The notes below the pieces were generated by a model. The model was not told the origin of the DNA, did no database searches, and saw only the letters and a list, made by a program, of their open reading frames with translations. Of a stretch of 51,081 nucleotides of DNA, positions 43,176 through 51,081 are shown in pieces. Location of the stretch: NCBI RefSeq assembly GCF_005796225.1, contig NZ_VAHO01000022.1:1-51081 (forward strand), written 5' to 3'. Source of the DNA: Pseudarthrobacter sp. NamE5. Its GTDB lineage: Bacteria > Actinomycetota > Actinomycetes > Actinomycetales > Micrococcaceae. A program made the position numbers and the translations under genes. How positions within the stretch are numbered: the stretch's first letter is position 1; each line of letters starts with the position of its first letter.

Positions 43176-43577
43176 GTGACCAACAGCGAGATACCGGGCG
43201 GCGCGGTCCCGCCGTCGCGCGGGAAAATCGCCGAGCGCCTGCTGCCGGGCGGAGAAGAGCCGGACCCGCGGTTCACGTTGGCCAATGAGCGCACGTTCCT
43301 TGCCTGGATCCGCACCTCCCTCGCGCTGCTGGCCGGAGGCATCGCCATCGAAGCCTTCACCGCTGACCTCTTCCTGGAGGCCGTCCGCAAGGGACTGGCG
43401 GTGGTTCTGCTCCTGCTGGGCATGCTGCTGAGTGCAGGCTCCGCTGTGCGGTGGCTCCGGGTGGAACGGAGCATGCGCAAGAAAGCACCGCTTCCACTGC
43501 CGCTCATTGTGCCGCTGCTGGCGGCGGCAGGCGCGCTGGCAGCCGCCGTCGTGCTGGTTTTTATCCTCTGGCGCTGA
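43176..43577 (+). CDS. DUF202 (YidH-like) membrane protein
   Basis: A 133-residue protein with three membrane helices and the DUF202 hallmark FTLANERTFLAWIRTSLALL (about residues 33-52). Start is GTG, apparently without a ribosome site. A second, shorter DUF202 protein follows at once, so the two may assemble together. Function unknown. Confidence 0.88.
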   Translation: MTNSEIPGGAVPPSRGKIAERLLPGGEEPDPRFTLANERTFLAWIRTSLALLAGGIAIEAFTADLFLEAVRKGLAVVLLLLGMLLSAGSAVRWLRVERSMRKKAPLPLPLIVPLLAAAGALAAAVVLVFILWR

Positions 43578-43580
43578 TTG

Positions 43581-43919
43581 GTGGCACCTTCCCGCGGTCC
43601 GGCCGCGATGCACGGGGACCCTGGCTTGCAACCCGAACGGACAACGCTTGCCTGGGGCAGGACCATGCTGGCACTGGTGACCGTCAGCGCGATCTTCCTG
43701 CGCTGGCTACCGCAGCACGGCCTTCCCATCCTGCTGCTTTTCGCAGTGTCGGCCGGCGCGGCAGCGGCCATCTACTTCACCCAACGCCGGCGCTACAGAG
43801 CCAGGTCGCGCGGTATCCGTAAAGAGAATGTCGACGCCGACATCACCGCTGTCCTGTGGACGGCCTTCGCGGGGGTGGTGCTGGGAGGGCTCGGCGTCGG
43901 GATTGTCCTCGCCGGCTGA
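43581..43919 (+). CDS. Second DUF202 membrane protein
   Basis: About 112 residues with LQPERTTLAWGRTMLALV, the DUF202 motif, and three membrane helices. GTG 43581 lies three bases after the previous stop, suggesting coupling; ATG 43608 is possible. Confidence 0.85.
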   Translation: MAPSRGPAAMHGDPGLQPERTTLAWGRTMLALVTVSAIFLRWLPQHGLPILLLFAVSAGAAAAIYFTQRRRYRARSRGIRKENVDADITAVLWTAFAGVVLGGLGVGIVLAG

Positions 43920-43950
43920 CGGGCAGCTTCCGCCGGGACTGTCAGCCCGC

Positions 43951-44349
43951 TCAAAACATCGGCAGGACAAAACCGGCCAGCAGGGCCGCCGCCCCGATGC
44001 CCGTGAGCCAGCGGCCCAAAATAGACGCCGTCCGGCCTTCCTCTTCCGGTTCGGCAGTCTGCCACTGGGTGGGACGCTTGGGATGGTAGTAGATGGGGAG
44101 CGTGTCGCCCACCGCAAAATCCTTAATGTCATGGGGCGACATGGGTGCATGATGCACCTGGTATTTACGGTCAAACCACCGGAATCCCACTCCCGTAGTG
44201 TCGGAATACACCACGCCCTCGGCCACAGCCCAGGGGTGCACATAGCGCCGCAGGTACCCTGTGTAGAACAGGAGTCCAAGCCCGGCGGGCAGGCACAACC
44301 AGGTCAGCATTTCCAGGATTGGACCTGCCATATCAAGCGCAGTGGGCAT
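43951..44349 (-). CDS. DUF3592-like membrane protein
   Basis: A 132-residue protein with membrane helices at both ends (ILEMLTWLCLPAGLGLLFY and LTGIGAAALLAGFVL) and a beta-rich middle with VGDTLPIYYHPKRP, typical of DUF3592. It converges on the DUF202 pair. Function unknown. Confidence 0.75.
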   Translation of the reverse strand: MPTALDMAGPILEMLTWLCLPAGLGLLFYTGYLRRYVHPWAVAEGVVYSDTTGVGFRWFDRKYQVHHAPMSPHDIKDFAVGDTLPIYYHPKRPTQWQTAEPEEEGRTASILGRWLTGIGAAALLAGFVLPMF

Positions 44350-44405
44350 GATTCTGATGGTACAGGCGTAGGCTGGGGAGACCTGTCCGCGAGTAAGGGG
44401 AGATC

Positions 44406-44642
44406 ATGAACGACCAGGATATTTTGGCGCGCATCCAGGCCCTCGTTGAGGAGGAGCATACCCTCCGTGACGGATCCGGGGATGGGCAGGCGCCGGACCA
44501 CGCGCGGCTCAAGCAGGTGGAAGAGAACCTGGACCAGTGTTGGGACCTGCTGCGCCAGCGCCGGGCCAAGGCGGATTCCGGGGAGAACCCCAACGACGCC
44601 GAAGCCCGGCCCGTCAGTGAGGTCGAGGGCTACAAGCAGTAG
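44406..44642 (+). CDS. DUF2630 family protein
   Basis: A 78-residue acidic, helical protein (DQDILARIQALVEEEHTLRD, RLKQVEENLDQCWDLLRQRR) matching DUF2630. AGGGGAGATC precedes the ATG. It forms a probable coiled-coil hairpin. Function unknown. Confidence 0.9.
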   Translation: MNDQDILARIQALVEEEHTLRDGSGDGQAPDHARLKQVEENLDQCWDLLRQRRAKADSGENPNDAEARPVSEVEGYKQ

Positions 44643-44761
44643 CTGTCTTCTTCTGGCCCTGCCTCCACTAGCTTGCACTGCCGGGCAGTACACTGGCGCC
44701 TGATCATGATCGGCCTGCGCCTGGTAGCTGCGCCGCTTCACACGGAAGATTGGAGCCGTCC

Positions 44762-45556
44762 ATGCGTCTGGCAGTCGCACAAATCATTAGCAGTGCCGAC
44801 CCGGCAGCAAACCTGGAGCTGATCCGCGACTACGCCACGCGGGCCAAGGCCGCCGGCGCGGAGCTGGTGGTGTTTCCCGAGGCTGCCATGCGGGCCTTCG
44901 GCCATTCCCTCAAGGACATCGCAGAACCGCTGGACGGTCCGTGGGCAGAAAAAGTCCGAGCCCTGTCCCGGGAGCTGGGAGTTGTGATCGTCGCTGGAAT
45001 GTTCACTCCGGGGACGGACGGCCGGGTCCGCAATACGCTCCTGGTTACCGGCCCCGGGGTGGACAGCTCCTATGACAAGGTCCACCTTTTCGATGCTTTT
45101 GGCTTCACCGAATCCAAGACCGTTGAGGCGGGCGAGAATCCTGTCACTTTCGAAGTTGACGGCACAGTTTTTGGCCTGGCCACCTGCTACGACGTCCGCT
45201 TTCCCGCACTCTTCGCCGCCAACGCGCGGGCGGGTGCGCAGGTAAACATAGTCTGCGCTTCCTGGGGAGCCGGCGAAGGCAAGGCGGAGCAGTGGGACCT
45301 CCTGGTCCGCGCACGGGCACTGGACAGCACCACTTTCGTGGTGGCCTGCGGGCAGGGTGATCCGGAAACCATTGGTGCAGGTCCGGCCGGCACCGCCCCC
45401 ACCGGCGTCGGCCACAGCGCCGTCATCACGCCCCTTGGCACCCCGCTGGCCGCGCTGGGCGGGAAGCCGGAGCTCGCCGTCGTGGACATCGATCCCTCGG
45501 TGGTGGACGAGGTGCGGGCCAAGCTGCCGGTGCTGACCAACGCCCGGCAGTTCTGA
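44762..45556 (+). CDS. Nitrilase-superfamily carbon-nitrogen hydrolase
   Basis: A 264-residue amidase-fold enzyme with the catalytic triad Glu40 (VVFPEAAM), Lys106 (YDKVHLFD) and Cys142 (LATCYDVRFP). It most resembles the omega-amidase/deaminated-glutathione amidase group, which hydrolyses amides of 2-oxo acids and frees ammonia. ATG 44762 has GGAG seven bases upstream. An ammonium transporter gene follows in the same direction after a 418-base gap. Confidence 0.88.
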   Translation: MRLAVAQIISSADPAANLELIRDYATRAKAAGAELVVFPEAAMRAFGHSLKDIAEPLDGPWAEKVRALSRELGVVIVAGMFTPGTDGRVRNTLLVTGPGVDSSYDKVHLFDAFGFTESKTVEAGENPVTFEVDGTVFGLATCYDVRFPALFAANARAGAQVNIVCASWGAGEGKAEQWDLLVRARALDSTTFVVACGQGDPETIGAGPAGTAPTGVGHSAVITPLGTPLAALGGKPELAVVDIDPSVVDEVRAKLPVLTNARQF

Positions 45557-45798
45557 CTTCCTGGGCGATGCCCCGCTGGGCGTCCCGGACTATGGCAACT
45601 GAGGCGAAACGGCGCGCCGTCGTCGTTTTGGAAAGAACTTCCCAGCCCCAAAGCGGTGAGACTCCAGTTACGCTGCCGTAATCACTGCTTACAAGCGGAC
45701 GACGGCGGCTCCTCACCGTCCCCGTTCGGGTCCGCCGCTGTATGACGGTGCCTTTGCCCACTTACGGCCCGGTGCCAATCACCTCCGTGTGAGATCCC

Positions 45799-45814
45799 TT
45801 TACACGGCCGAAAC
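45799..45814. promoter_or_regulatory. GlnR-like box 1 (TTTAC-N6-GAAAC)
   Basis: Matches the actinobacterial GlnR consensus gTnAC-N6-GaAAC except for the first base. It lies about 160 bases before the amt start. Confidence 0.6.
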
Positions 45815-45851
45815 ATGCCGGACACGTCCACTTCACACACCCGCTTGTTTT

Positions 45852-45867
45852 GTAACGCGCGCGCAAC
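45852..45867. promoter_or_regulatory. GlnR-like box 2 (GTAAC-N6-GCAAC)
   Basis: Good match in the first half, one mismatch in the second, 53 bases (about five helical turns) from box 1. A further GAAAC lies at 45885. amt genes are standard GlnR targets. Confidence 0.6.
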
Positions 45868-45974
45868 TTTCCGGCGCGTTTCCCGAAACACGGAGCACGA
45901 AAGATGGATCCCGGGGAAACGCGAGGGCCGGCAAAGAGCGCCCCGCTTGAGGTGCAATTCGAAAGGGCCCGCCG

Positions 45975-47293
45975 GTGGAAATCACTGCCCAACATGTCTG
46001 GCTGATGGTTTCAGCCGCGATGGTACTGCTGATGACTCCCGGACTGGGGCTCTTCTACGGCGGCATGACCCGCGCCAAAGCCGCCCTGAACATGATCATG
46101 ATGAGCTTCATCTCCGCAGGGATCGTGGGCGTGGTGTGGGTCCTGTGGGGCTACTCCATGACCACCGGCGAGGGCGTGCTTGGCATCTTCGGCAACCCCT
46201 TCGCCAGCTTCGGCTTCCAGAACCTGATGGGCTCGCCGGACCTGATCAAAGCAGGTTACAGCGCCACCTTTGCCATCATCACGGTGGCGCTGATCAGCGG
46301 AGCCATTGCGGACCGCGCCAAGTTCGGTGCGTGGGCCCTGTTCGTCCCGCTGTGGATCACAGTGGTGTACTGCCCGCTCGCCTACAGGGTCTGGGGCGGC
46401 GGCCTGATGAGCGCGGATGGAGCGGTCACTGCGATTTTCGGCCAAGTCATAGACTTCGCCGGTGGTGCGGTGGTGGAAATCAGTTCGGGCACCGCTGCAC
46501 TGGTCCTGGCTTTGATCGTGGGCCAGCGGCACGGCTTCGCGAAGGACCCCAACCACCGGCCGCACAACGTCCCCTTCATCATGCTGGGCGCAGCGATTTT
46601 GTGGTTCGGCTGGTTCGGCTTCAACGGGGGCGCGGCCACCACCGCCGAGCAGGCCGGCCTGATCTGGGTGAACACGCTGGTTACGCCGGCGGCTGCCATG
46701 CTCAGCTGGCTGGTCACCGAGAAGGTCCGCCATGGGCACCCGACGTCTCTGGGGGCCGCATCAGGTGTGGTGGCAGGTCTCGTCGCTATCACTCCGTCCT
46801 GTGCAACATCAGCCCTGTGGCCGCAATCGGCCTGGGCCTGGCAGCAGGAGCCGCCTGCGCCGTCTTCGTTGACCTCAAATACCGCTTCGGTCTCGACGAT
46901 TCCCTCGACGTGGTGGGCGTCCACCTGGGGGCCGGACTCATCGGAACCCTTGCGCTGGGTTTCATCGCCCTCCCGGTGGACGGGCAGGGCGGCGGCCTCC
47001 TTTACGGCGGCGGCGTTCAGCAGCTGGTCGCCCAGTCCGCCGCCGTGGTCATCACCGTGCTGCTGTCCGGCGTCGGGACCCTGGTGATTGGCCAGGGCAT
47101 CAACAGGACCATCGGCTTCCGCGTCAGCGGGGAGGCGGAAAATGCCGGTGTGGATTTGTCCGAACATGCCGAGAGTGCCTACGCGTTCGGGGAGATGGGG
47201 GCTGACTTCAACCCGCTGCCCCACGCTCCCAAGCCTTGCCCGGCCAGCACAGGAACCACTGCCCGGCAGAGCAGGGAAGATTCCTTCGCCTGA
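45975..47293 (+). pseudogene. amt: Ammonium transporter gene with a one-base frameshift
   Basis: The first 830 bases encode the N-terminal two-thirds of an Amt/AmtB channel from GTG 45975 (AKAALNMIMMSF, FGWFGFNGG, VAITPSC). There the family normally continues with a glycine and NISP; here TGT is followed by GCAACATC, and the next segment (NISPVAAIGLGLAAG, DDSLDVVGVHLGAGLIGTL) is found only one frame over, running to TGA 47291. Adding one G near 46803 restores a 439-residue transporter. So this is a recent -1 deletion or a sequencing error in otherwise intact DNA. Confidence 0.9.
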
Positions 47294-47329
47294 CCCGGCT
47301 GCCAGGCGCGCAGTATTTGCCTGGCCGGC

Positions 47330-47353
47330 AAGCTTCCGCTGGGGCGAAAGCTT
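47330..47353. terminator. Hairpin between amt and padR-type genes
   Basis: AAGCTT-c-CGC mirrors GCG-a-AAGCTT around TGGG, with one internal mismatch. A second hairpin, GCCAGG/CCTGGC at 47301-47325, precedes it. Both lie between convergent genes. Confidence 0.5.
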
Positions 47354-47371
47354 TAGTCGGAAGCTTTAGTC
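47348..47371 (-). repeat. 11-bp direct repeat at the PadR stop codon
   Basis: AAGCTTTAGTC occurs at 47348-47358 and 47361-47371. The copy nearer the gene contains its stop codon (TTA on this strand, 47366-47368). Confidence 0.7.
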
Positions 47372-47980
47372 AGCCAGAATCTTGTACAGGGCACGGCGCG
47401 TCTCATCCAGCTTTTCGATGGCGGCGGCCCGCTGCTCTTCCGTAACGCCGCTGCGGAACTGATGGACGGCGCCCATCAGTTTTCCGAGGCTCTGGTGGAA
47501 CTCACGGTCTGAGCTGTCCGGCGCCGAATTCCACGCATTCTCCATCTCTTCCCCGTGCTCGGCCACATAGGCCCGACCCGCATCAGTAAGCGCAAACTCC
47601 GTCCCGCGCCCTTCACTCAGCGCCGAGATCAGGCCTTCGTCAACCAGTTGCTGCAGGGTCGGGTAAATGGAACCAGGGCTTGGCCGCCAGGCACCGTCCG
47701 TTTTGGCGGCAATCGTCTTGATCAATCCGTAACCATTTGACGGGGCTTCACCCAGGAGCGAGAGGATCGCGGCGCGGACGTCACCCCGGTTTGCCCTGCG
47801 GGGGCCGCGGCCTAATCCGGGGCCGAAGCCAGGGCCAAAACCGGGTCCAAAGGCCGGACCAAACCCAGGGCCAAATCCACCACCTCGGTGTCCATGCGGC
47901 CCCCTGCGGCCCCTCCTCCGTTCAAACCGCCCACTGCTGAAATCCGGGCCGGGAAATGCATCTTCAGGTATGCCCTTCAT
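47366..47980 (-). CDS. PadR-family transcriptional regulator with Gly-Pro-Phe repeat arm
   Basis: A 204-residue repressor. Residues 1-60 are a low-complexity arm with HGHRGGGF and repeats of FGPGFGPA; the winged helix follows (VRAAILSLLGEAPSNGYGLI, then PGSIYPTLQQLVDEGLI) with a helical C-terminal dimer domain. Such arms occur in actinobacterial PadR proteins that control efflux or membrane genes. AAGGAAG lies before ATG 47980, and a near-perfect dyad stands 44 bases upstream, so it is probably autoregulated. The target could be the divergent penicillin-binding protein gene (inference). Confidence 0.9.
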   Translation of the reverse strand: MKGIPEDAFPGPDFSSGRFERRRGRRGPHGHRGGGFGPGFGPAFGPGFGPGFGPGLGRGPRRANRGDVRAAILSLLGEAPSNGYGLIKTIAAKTDGAWRPSPGSIYPTLQQLVDEGLISALSEGRGTEFALTDAGRAYVAEHGEEMENAWNSAPDSSDREFHQSLGKLMGAVHQFRSGVTEEQRAAAIEKLDETRRALYKILAD

Positions 47981-48023
47981 CGTGGCATCTTCCTTTCGTG
48001 TTGCTGTTTCACTGAGCTCCTCA

Positions 48024-48055
48024 GCGATACCTAACGATATGTCGTTAAGTATCGC
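48024..48055. promoter_or_regulatory. PadR operator candidate
   Basis: GCGATAC-c-TAACGA-TATG-TCGTTA-a-GTATCGC: both halves match except one position, over 32 bases, between the PadR gene and the divergent penicillin-binding protein gene. Confidence 0.75.
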
Positions 48056-48157
48056 CGGTCAATCGGGAGTTTGTAATCAAATCCTGATCTTCCTGGGCCC
48101 GAATCGGCGTCCTGACCGGCGTATTCTTTTGGCACCTTCTAGCTCGAGGGCTGAGAA

Positions 48158-50323
48158 ATGGTCAAAAAGAAGAAGCGCAGGCGCCGTCCGGGTTCCCCCC
48201 TGGGAAAGTTGCTGGGATTCCTGGCAGCAAGCGTGATGTGCGGCGTTCTGGCAGCGAGCCTGGTGGTTCCGGCGGTTGCTGCAGCAGGATTCGGCGTCTC
48301 CACGTCCATCGACTACTTCGAAAGGCTGCCGGAGGAACTGACTGTCCAGCCGCCGTCGCAATCCACGAAGGTCCTTACCGCCGATGGCCAGCCCATCGCA
48401 ACCTTTTATGCCGAAAACCGCGTCCCGATCCCGCTTGACCAGATGTCTCCCCACATCAAGGACGCCGTCATCGCCATCGAGGACAGCAGGTTCTACGAGC
48501 ATGCCGGTGTCGACCCCCAAGGCATTGTCCGCGCCCTGATTACGAACCTGACCCAAGGCGACCAGCAGGGCGCTTCCACCATCACCCAGCAGTACGTCAC
48601 CAATGTCCTCAACGAGGCGCGACTCTCGCAGGACCGGCCGGAAGAGGTGATCCTCAGCGGACAGAAAGACGTTGGCGACAAACTGCGGGAGATGAAACTG
48701 GCGATCTCCCTTGAGAAGAAGTTCAGCAAGGACCAAATTCTCGAGGGCTACCTGAACATCGTCTTCTTCAACAGCGACGCCTATGGTGTGGAGGCGGCGG
48801 CACGCTACTTCTTCGCCACCACTTCCAAGGACCTCACGCTACCCCAGGCAGCACTGCTGGCCGGACTCGTCAACAGCCCCACGTTCTACAACCCGGCGAT
48901 AAACCCGGACAACTCCATTACCCGCCGCAATCAGGTGCTGGGTGAAATGCTCCGCCTCGGCAAGATCACGCAGGCGCAGCATGACGAGGCCGTGGCCACG
49001 CCAATCGACCTCAAGATCAGCCCGGAACGGCAGGGCTGCGCAAACGCCGCGATGGCTCCCTACTTCTGTGACTACATATCGCAGCTCATCCTCAACAACC
49101 CCGCTTACGGCCCCACCCCCGAGGAACGCCAGCGCAAGCTGTACCGCGGGGGTCTCACGATCGTCACCACACTGGACAGCAGGCTGCAGGCCGCGGCTCA
49201 AGCACAGGTGGACGGCACGGCCGGGCCCAACCCGGACCGCTGGGGGGCCGCCCTGGTGACGGTTCAACCGGGCACCGGCAAGATCCTGGCGATGGCCCAG
49301 AACACGGTGTTCCTGCCGGAACCGGGCAAATTCGATACCCACCTGAACTTCAACGTGGACGCGAAGGACCCGCAGGGCAATAACCTCAACGGTGCCGGCG
49401 GTTTCCAACCCGGATCCACCATGAAGCCGTTCACGTTCGCGCAGTGGCTGAACGAGGGGAAGCACCTTACCGCCGAAGTGGACGCGTCCCGGCGTGTTTA
49501 TCCACTGGACTTCCCGTGGCGATCCAGCTGCGGAAAGGTACTGGGTGCCTACAGCACGGCCCAGGCCAACCCGGCCATGGGCGCCGCGGATGACCTCCAG
49601 AACGCTGAAGAGGGCTTCTATCGGAAGATGCCCATCAATTACGGGCTGTACAACTCCATCAACACGGCCACGTTCGCCTCCGCAACCCAGCTGGACTTTT
49701 GCGGGATCCAGAAGATGGTGGACGCTGTAGGCCTGCACAGCGGGCTTGATGGCTCCCCGATCAACATGCATCAGCTGGGCAACCTTTTGGGTGCTATCGG
49801 GGTGGCCCCCCTCCACATGGCCAACGCTTTCGCCACTTTCGCCAATGACGGCCGCTACTGCACACCAATCGCACTCCAAGAGGTCAAGGATGCAGCCGGC
49901 GGCAATCTCCCTGCCCAGCCGGTTGAGTGCCGGGACGCCGTGAAGCCGGACGTGGCGCGCGGTGTCAACAACGTGCTGCAGGATGTGCTCGTCAAGGGCT
50001 CAGGCGTCTGGATCAATCCCAAGACCCATGACAAGTTTCCTGTGGCAGCCAAAACCGGAACCTCGAACAATAATGGGTCAACCTGGATTGTTGGCTACAC
50101 CACCGGCCTCGCCACCGCGTCCTTCTTCGGCGACGCCCTTGAGGGACAGAAGCGTGCCGGGCAGAACGTCACCATCAACGGAACCCACTACCCCCGCCTT
50201 GACGGTTGGATGCTCGCAGGGCCCCAGTGGGCCAACTACATGATCAATGTGGCGCCGCTCTACCCCACCGCCCCGTTCCCTCCGCCTCCACCATCCATGA
50301 TCGGGCCGAACCCCAACCCCTGA
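48158..50323 (+). CDS. Class A penicillin-binding protein (transglycosylase-transpeptidase)
   Basis: A 721-residue bifunctional cell-wall enzyme. A Lys/Arg-rich cytoplasmic start and one membrane helix (about 18-48) are followed by the GT51 transglycosylase domain with EDSRFYEHAGVDP (Glu108) and GASTITQQYV, and the transpeptidase domain with SxxK at Ser420 (GSTMKPF), SxN in YNSINTA and KTG at Lys632 (AAKTGTSNN). It ends in a Pro-rich tail (PPPPPSMIGPNPNP). No PASTA domain. It polymerises and crosslinks peptidoglycan and is a beta-lactam target. Confidence 0.93.
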   Translation: MVKKKKRRRRPGSPLGKLLGFLAASVMCGVLAASLVVPAVAAAGFGVSTSIDYFERLPEELTVQPPSQSTKVLTADGQPIATFYAENRVPIPLDQMSPHIKDAVIAIEDSRFYEHAGVDPQGIVRALITNLTQGDQQGASTITQQYVTNVLNEARLSQDRPEEVILSGQKDVGDKLREMKLAISLEKKFSKDQILEGYLNIVFFNSDAYGVEAAARYFFATTSKDLTLPQAALLAGLVNSPTFYNPAINPDNSITRRNQVLGEMLRLGKITQAQHDEAVATPIDLKISPERQGCANAAMAPYFCDYISQLILNNPAYGPTPEERQRKLYRGGLTIVTTLDSRLQAAAQAQVDGTAGPNPDRWGAALVTVQPGTGKILAMAQNTVFLPEPGKFDTHLNFNVDAKDPQGNNLNGAGGFQPGSTMKPFTFAQWLNEGKHLTAEVDASRRVYPLDFPWRSSCGKVLGAYSTAQANPAMGAADDLQNAEEGFYRKMPINYGLYNSINTATFASATQLDFCGIQKMVDAVGLHSGLDGSPINMHQLGNLLGAIGVAPLHMANAFATFANDGRYCTPIALQEVKDAAGGNLPAQPVECRDAVKPDVARGVNNVLQDVLVKGSGVWINPKTHDKFPVAAKTGTSNNNGSTWIVGYTTGLATASFFGDALEGQKRAGQNVTINGTHYPRLDGWMLAGPQWANYMINVAPLYPTAPFPPPPPSMIGPNPNP

Positions 50324-50346
50324 ACCGTGCGGGGCGCCGCCGTAAC

Positions 50347-50364
50347 CCTGCCCAACGGGGCAGG
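50347..50364. terminator. Small hairpin between convergent genes
   Basis: CCTGCCC and GGGCAGG pair around a short loop 20 to 40 bases after the penicillin-binding protein stop. It is weak evidence for termination. Confidence 0.35.
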
Positions 50365-50406
50365 CGCAGGGCAGTGAGGCAGTCCGGCGGTGAGGCAGCG
50401 TTCCAC

Positions 50407-51081
50407 TTAAGGAGGTCCCGCCCGGCCCAGCACCTGCACGGCAGGCTTTTTTGCAGCCTCCAGGTGCCGGGGTGCCTCCTTGCCGTTGCCGGGGGCGTTA
50501 TGACGCCGTAAAGCCAGCGCGCCTTGCACATTCCGTTTGGTGCCGGGAAGGGGCGGGGCGGTGGAACGGTAGGTGTGGCCTGTGGGGGTCTGGAGCTGGA
50601 CCGTGTGTCTGGCTCCCGGGACCGGCAGTGCCTGCCAGCCTGGCACTTCTTTGGTGTGGTTGCAGGCTTCGCAGAGGCCTTGGCCGTTGGCTGCGGTGGT
50701 TGGGCCGTCGTTGTGCCAGGGGATGATGTGGTCGTGGTGCCGGATGGGCGCGTCGCAGTAGGGGGTGCGGCAGGTGTCGTCACGGATTTGCAGGAACCGG
50801 CGGAGTCCTGGTGGGAAGAGCCGGGCCTTGGAGTCCATCGCGAGGAGTTCGCCGGTGCCGGGGGCGGTGTAGAGCCGGCGCAGCCAGGTGGTGAGGTCGC
50901 CGCTGTTCCCGGGGTCCGCTGCAGACCCGTTGGTCTTCGTCGCGCCTTCAGCAGCTGGCGGTCCTTCGAGCACTGCTGTCCTGGCCCATTGGGCGGGCAC
51001 GATCCCGTACCCGGTGAGCCGGGCAGGTTCGCTGTCGCCCTGGAAGAGGGTCCGGTCCGTCATGACGAGCTGGACCTCGAC
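50407..51081 (-). CDS. HNH endonuclease signature protein, DUF222 type (5' end outside window)
   Basis: The frame is open to the right edge (VEVQLV before the first internal ATG at 51063), so the N-terminal DUF222 part lies outside. The visible part has the HNH zinc-like site: CRTPYCDAPIRHHDHIIPWH, then NGQGLCEACNHTKE, with paired cysteines and the catalytic His. This family is abundant and multi-copy in Arthrobacter and related genera; its role is not settled, with mobile or DNA-processing functions proposed. The C-terminal 60 residues are low in conservation. Confidence 0.85.
   Translation of the reverse strand, partial: VEVQLVMTDRTLFQGDSEPARLTGYGIVPAQWARTAVLEGPPAAEGATKTNGSAADPGNSGDLTTWLRRLYTAPGTGELLAMDSKARLFPPGLRRFLQIRDDTCRTPYCDAPIRHHDHIIPWHNDGPTTAANGQGLCEACNHTKEVPGWQALPVPGARHTVQLQTPTGHTYRSTAPPLPGTKRNVQGALALRRHNAPGNGKEAPRHLEAAKKPAVQVLGRAGPP

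Larger units (their letters stand above)
45557..45974. other. Long regulatory interval before the ammonium transporter gene
   Basis: No convincing gene. The left half holds an ACGGCGCGCCGT palindrome (about 45612-45623) followed by a TCGTTTTG stretch, a possible terminator for the nitrilase gene, and a TTACG/CGTAA hairpin near 45668. The right half holds two GlnR-like boxes listed separately. Confidence 0.5.

Noticed and set aside
42684..43631. N-terminal extension of the LLM oxidoreductase frame
   Set aside because: The extension is antisense to YnfA and DUF202 genes, is rich in Arg/Pro/Ser and has no family similarity; the conserved protein starts at 42683.
45815..45974. Possible upstream coding start for the second amt frame
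   Set aside because: This part covers the GlnR-like boxes and translates to low-complexity sequence; it is open only by chance and joins the transporter frame after the frameshift.
47737..47940. Gly-Pro-rich repeat in the PadR gene considered as a tandem-repeat mobile or CRISPR-like array
   Set aside because: The repeats are in frame, short (about 12 bases) and encode a low-complexity protein arm; there are no spacers.

Overview
The window is a gene-dense, very GC-rich stretch of a high-GC Gram-positive chromosome. Codon use, GTG starts, the families present (DUF2630, App1-type phosphatase, ANTAR regulator, DesA3-like desaturase pair, GlnR-type boxes) and the intergenic palindromes all fit an Arthrobacter/Pseudarthrobacter-like member of the Micrococcaceae. 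This is judged from sequence character only. No rRNA, tRNA, CRISPR, transposase or phage gene was seen.

Positions 1-21000 form a purine-catabolism island. A MocA-like nucleotidyltransferase, a UDG-family glycosylase and an aldo/keto reductase precede a leftward block: xanthine dehydrogenase (FeS and molybdopterin parts fused, separate FAD subunit), XdhC, a purine permease and guanine deaminase. Rightward come 8-oxoguanine deaminase, urate oxidase, a urate/xanthine-type permease and, past an IclR-family regulator, an operon of malic enzyme, malate synthase, an uncharacterised CitE/HpcH-like protein (DUF6986-type) and ureidoglycine aminohydrolase. Read together: guanine to xanthine to urate, then (through steps not encoded here) ureidoglycine to ureidoglycolate to glyoxylate, which malate synthase and malic enzyme carry to malate and pyruvate. 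HIU hydrolase, OHCU decarboxylase, allantoinase, allantoate-degrading and ureidoglycolate-lyase genes are absent from the window.

Positions 21000-37700 hold mixed metabolic and stress genes: a lipoprotein of the serine beta-lactamase fold with altered catalytic motifs, a zinc alcohol dehydrogenase, HAD and DUF1508 proteins, GH15 and GH1 glycosidases, DUF72, an App1 phosphatase, a J-domain protein, a divergent Hsp20/MerR (HspR-like) pair, PAP2, a secreted subtilase with a probable AUU start, an epimerase, an adenylate kinase-like protein and a GAF-ANTAR regulator.

Positions 37700-51081 hold an alpha/beta hydrolase, a desaturase with its ferredoxin reductase, an LLM flavin oxidoreductase, small membrane proteins (YnfA, two DUF202, DUF3592), a nitrilase-family amidase, an ammonium transporter gene broken by an apparent one-base deletion behind two GlnR-like boxes, a PadR regulator with a clear operator, a class A penicillin-binding protein and the 3' part of an HNH endonuclease-type gene.

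The most notable signals are the DUF6986-type enzyme inside the glyoxylate operon, a shared AGTAAG-N4-CTTACT-like palindrome in three or four promoter regions, a possible structured RNA ending in an intrinsic terminator just before urate oxidase, the frameshifted amt gene, the altered beta-lactamase-fold lipoprotein, and several long intergenic palindromes that look like dispersed repeats.
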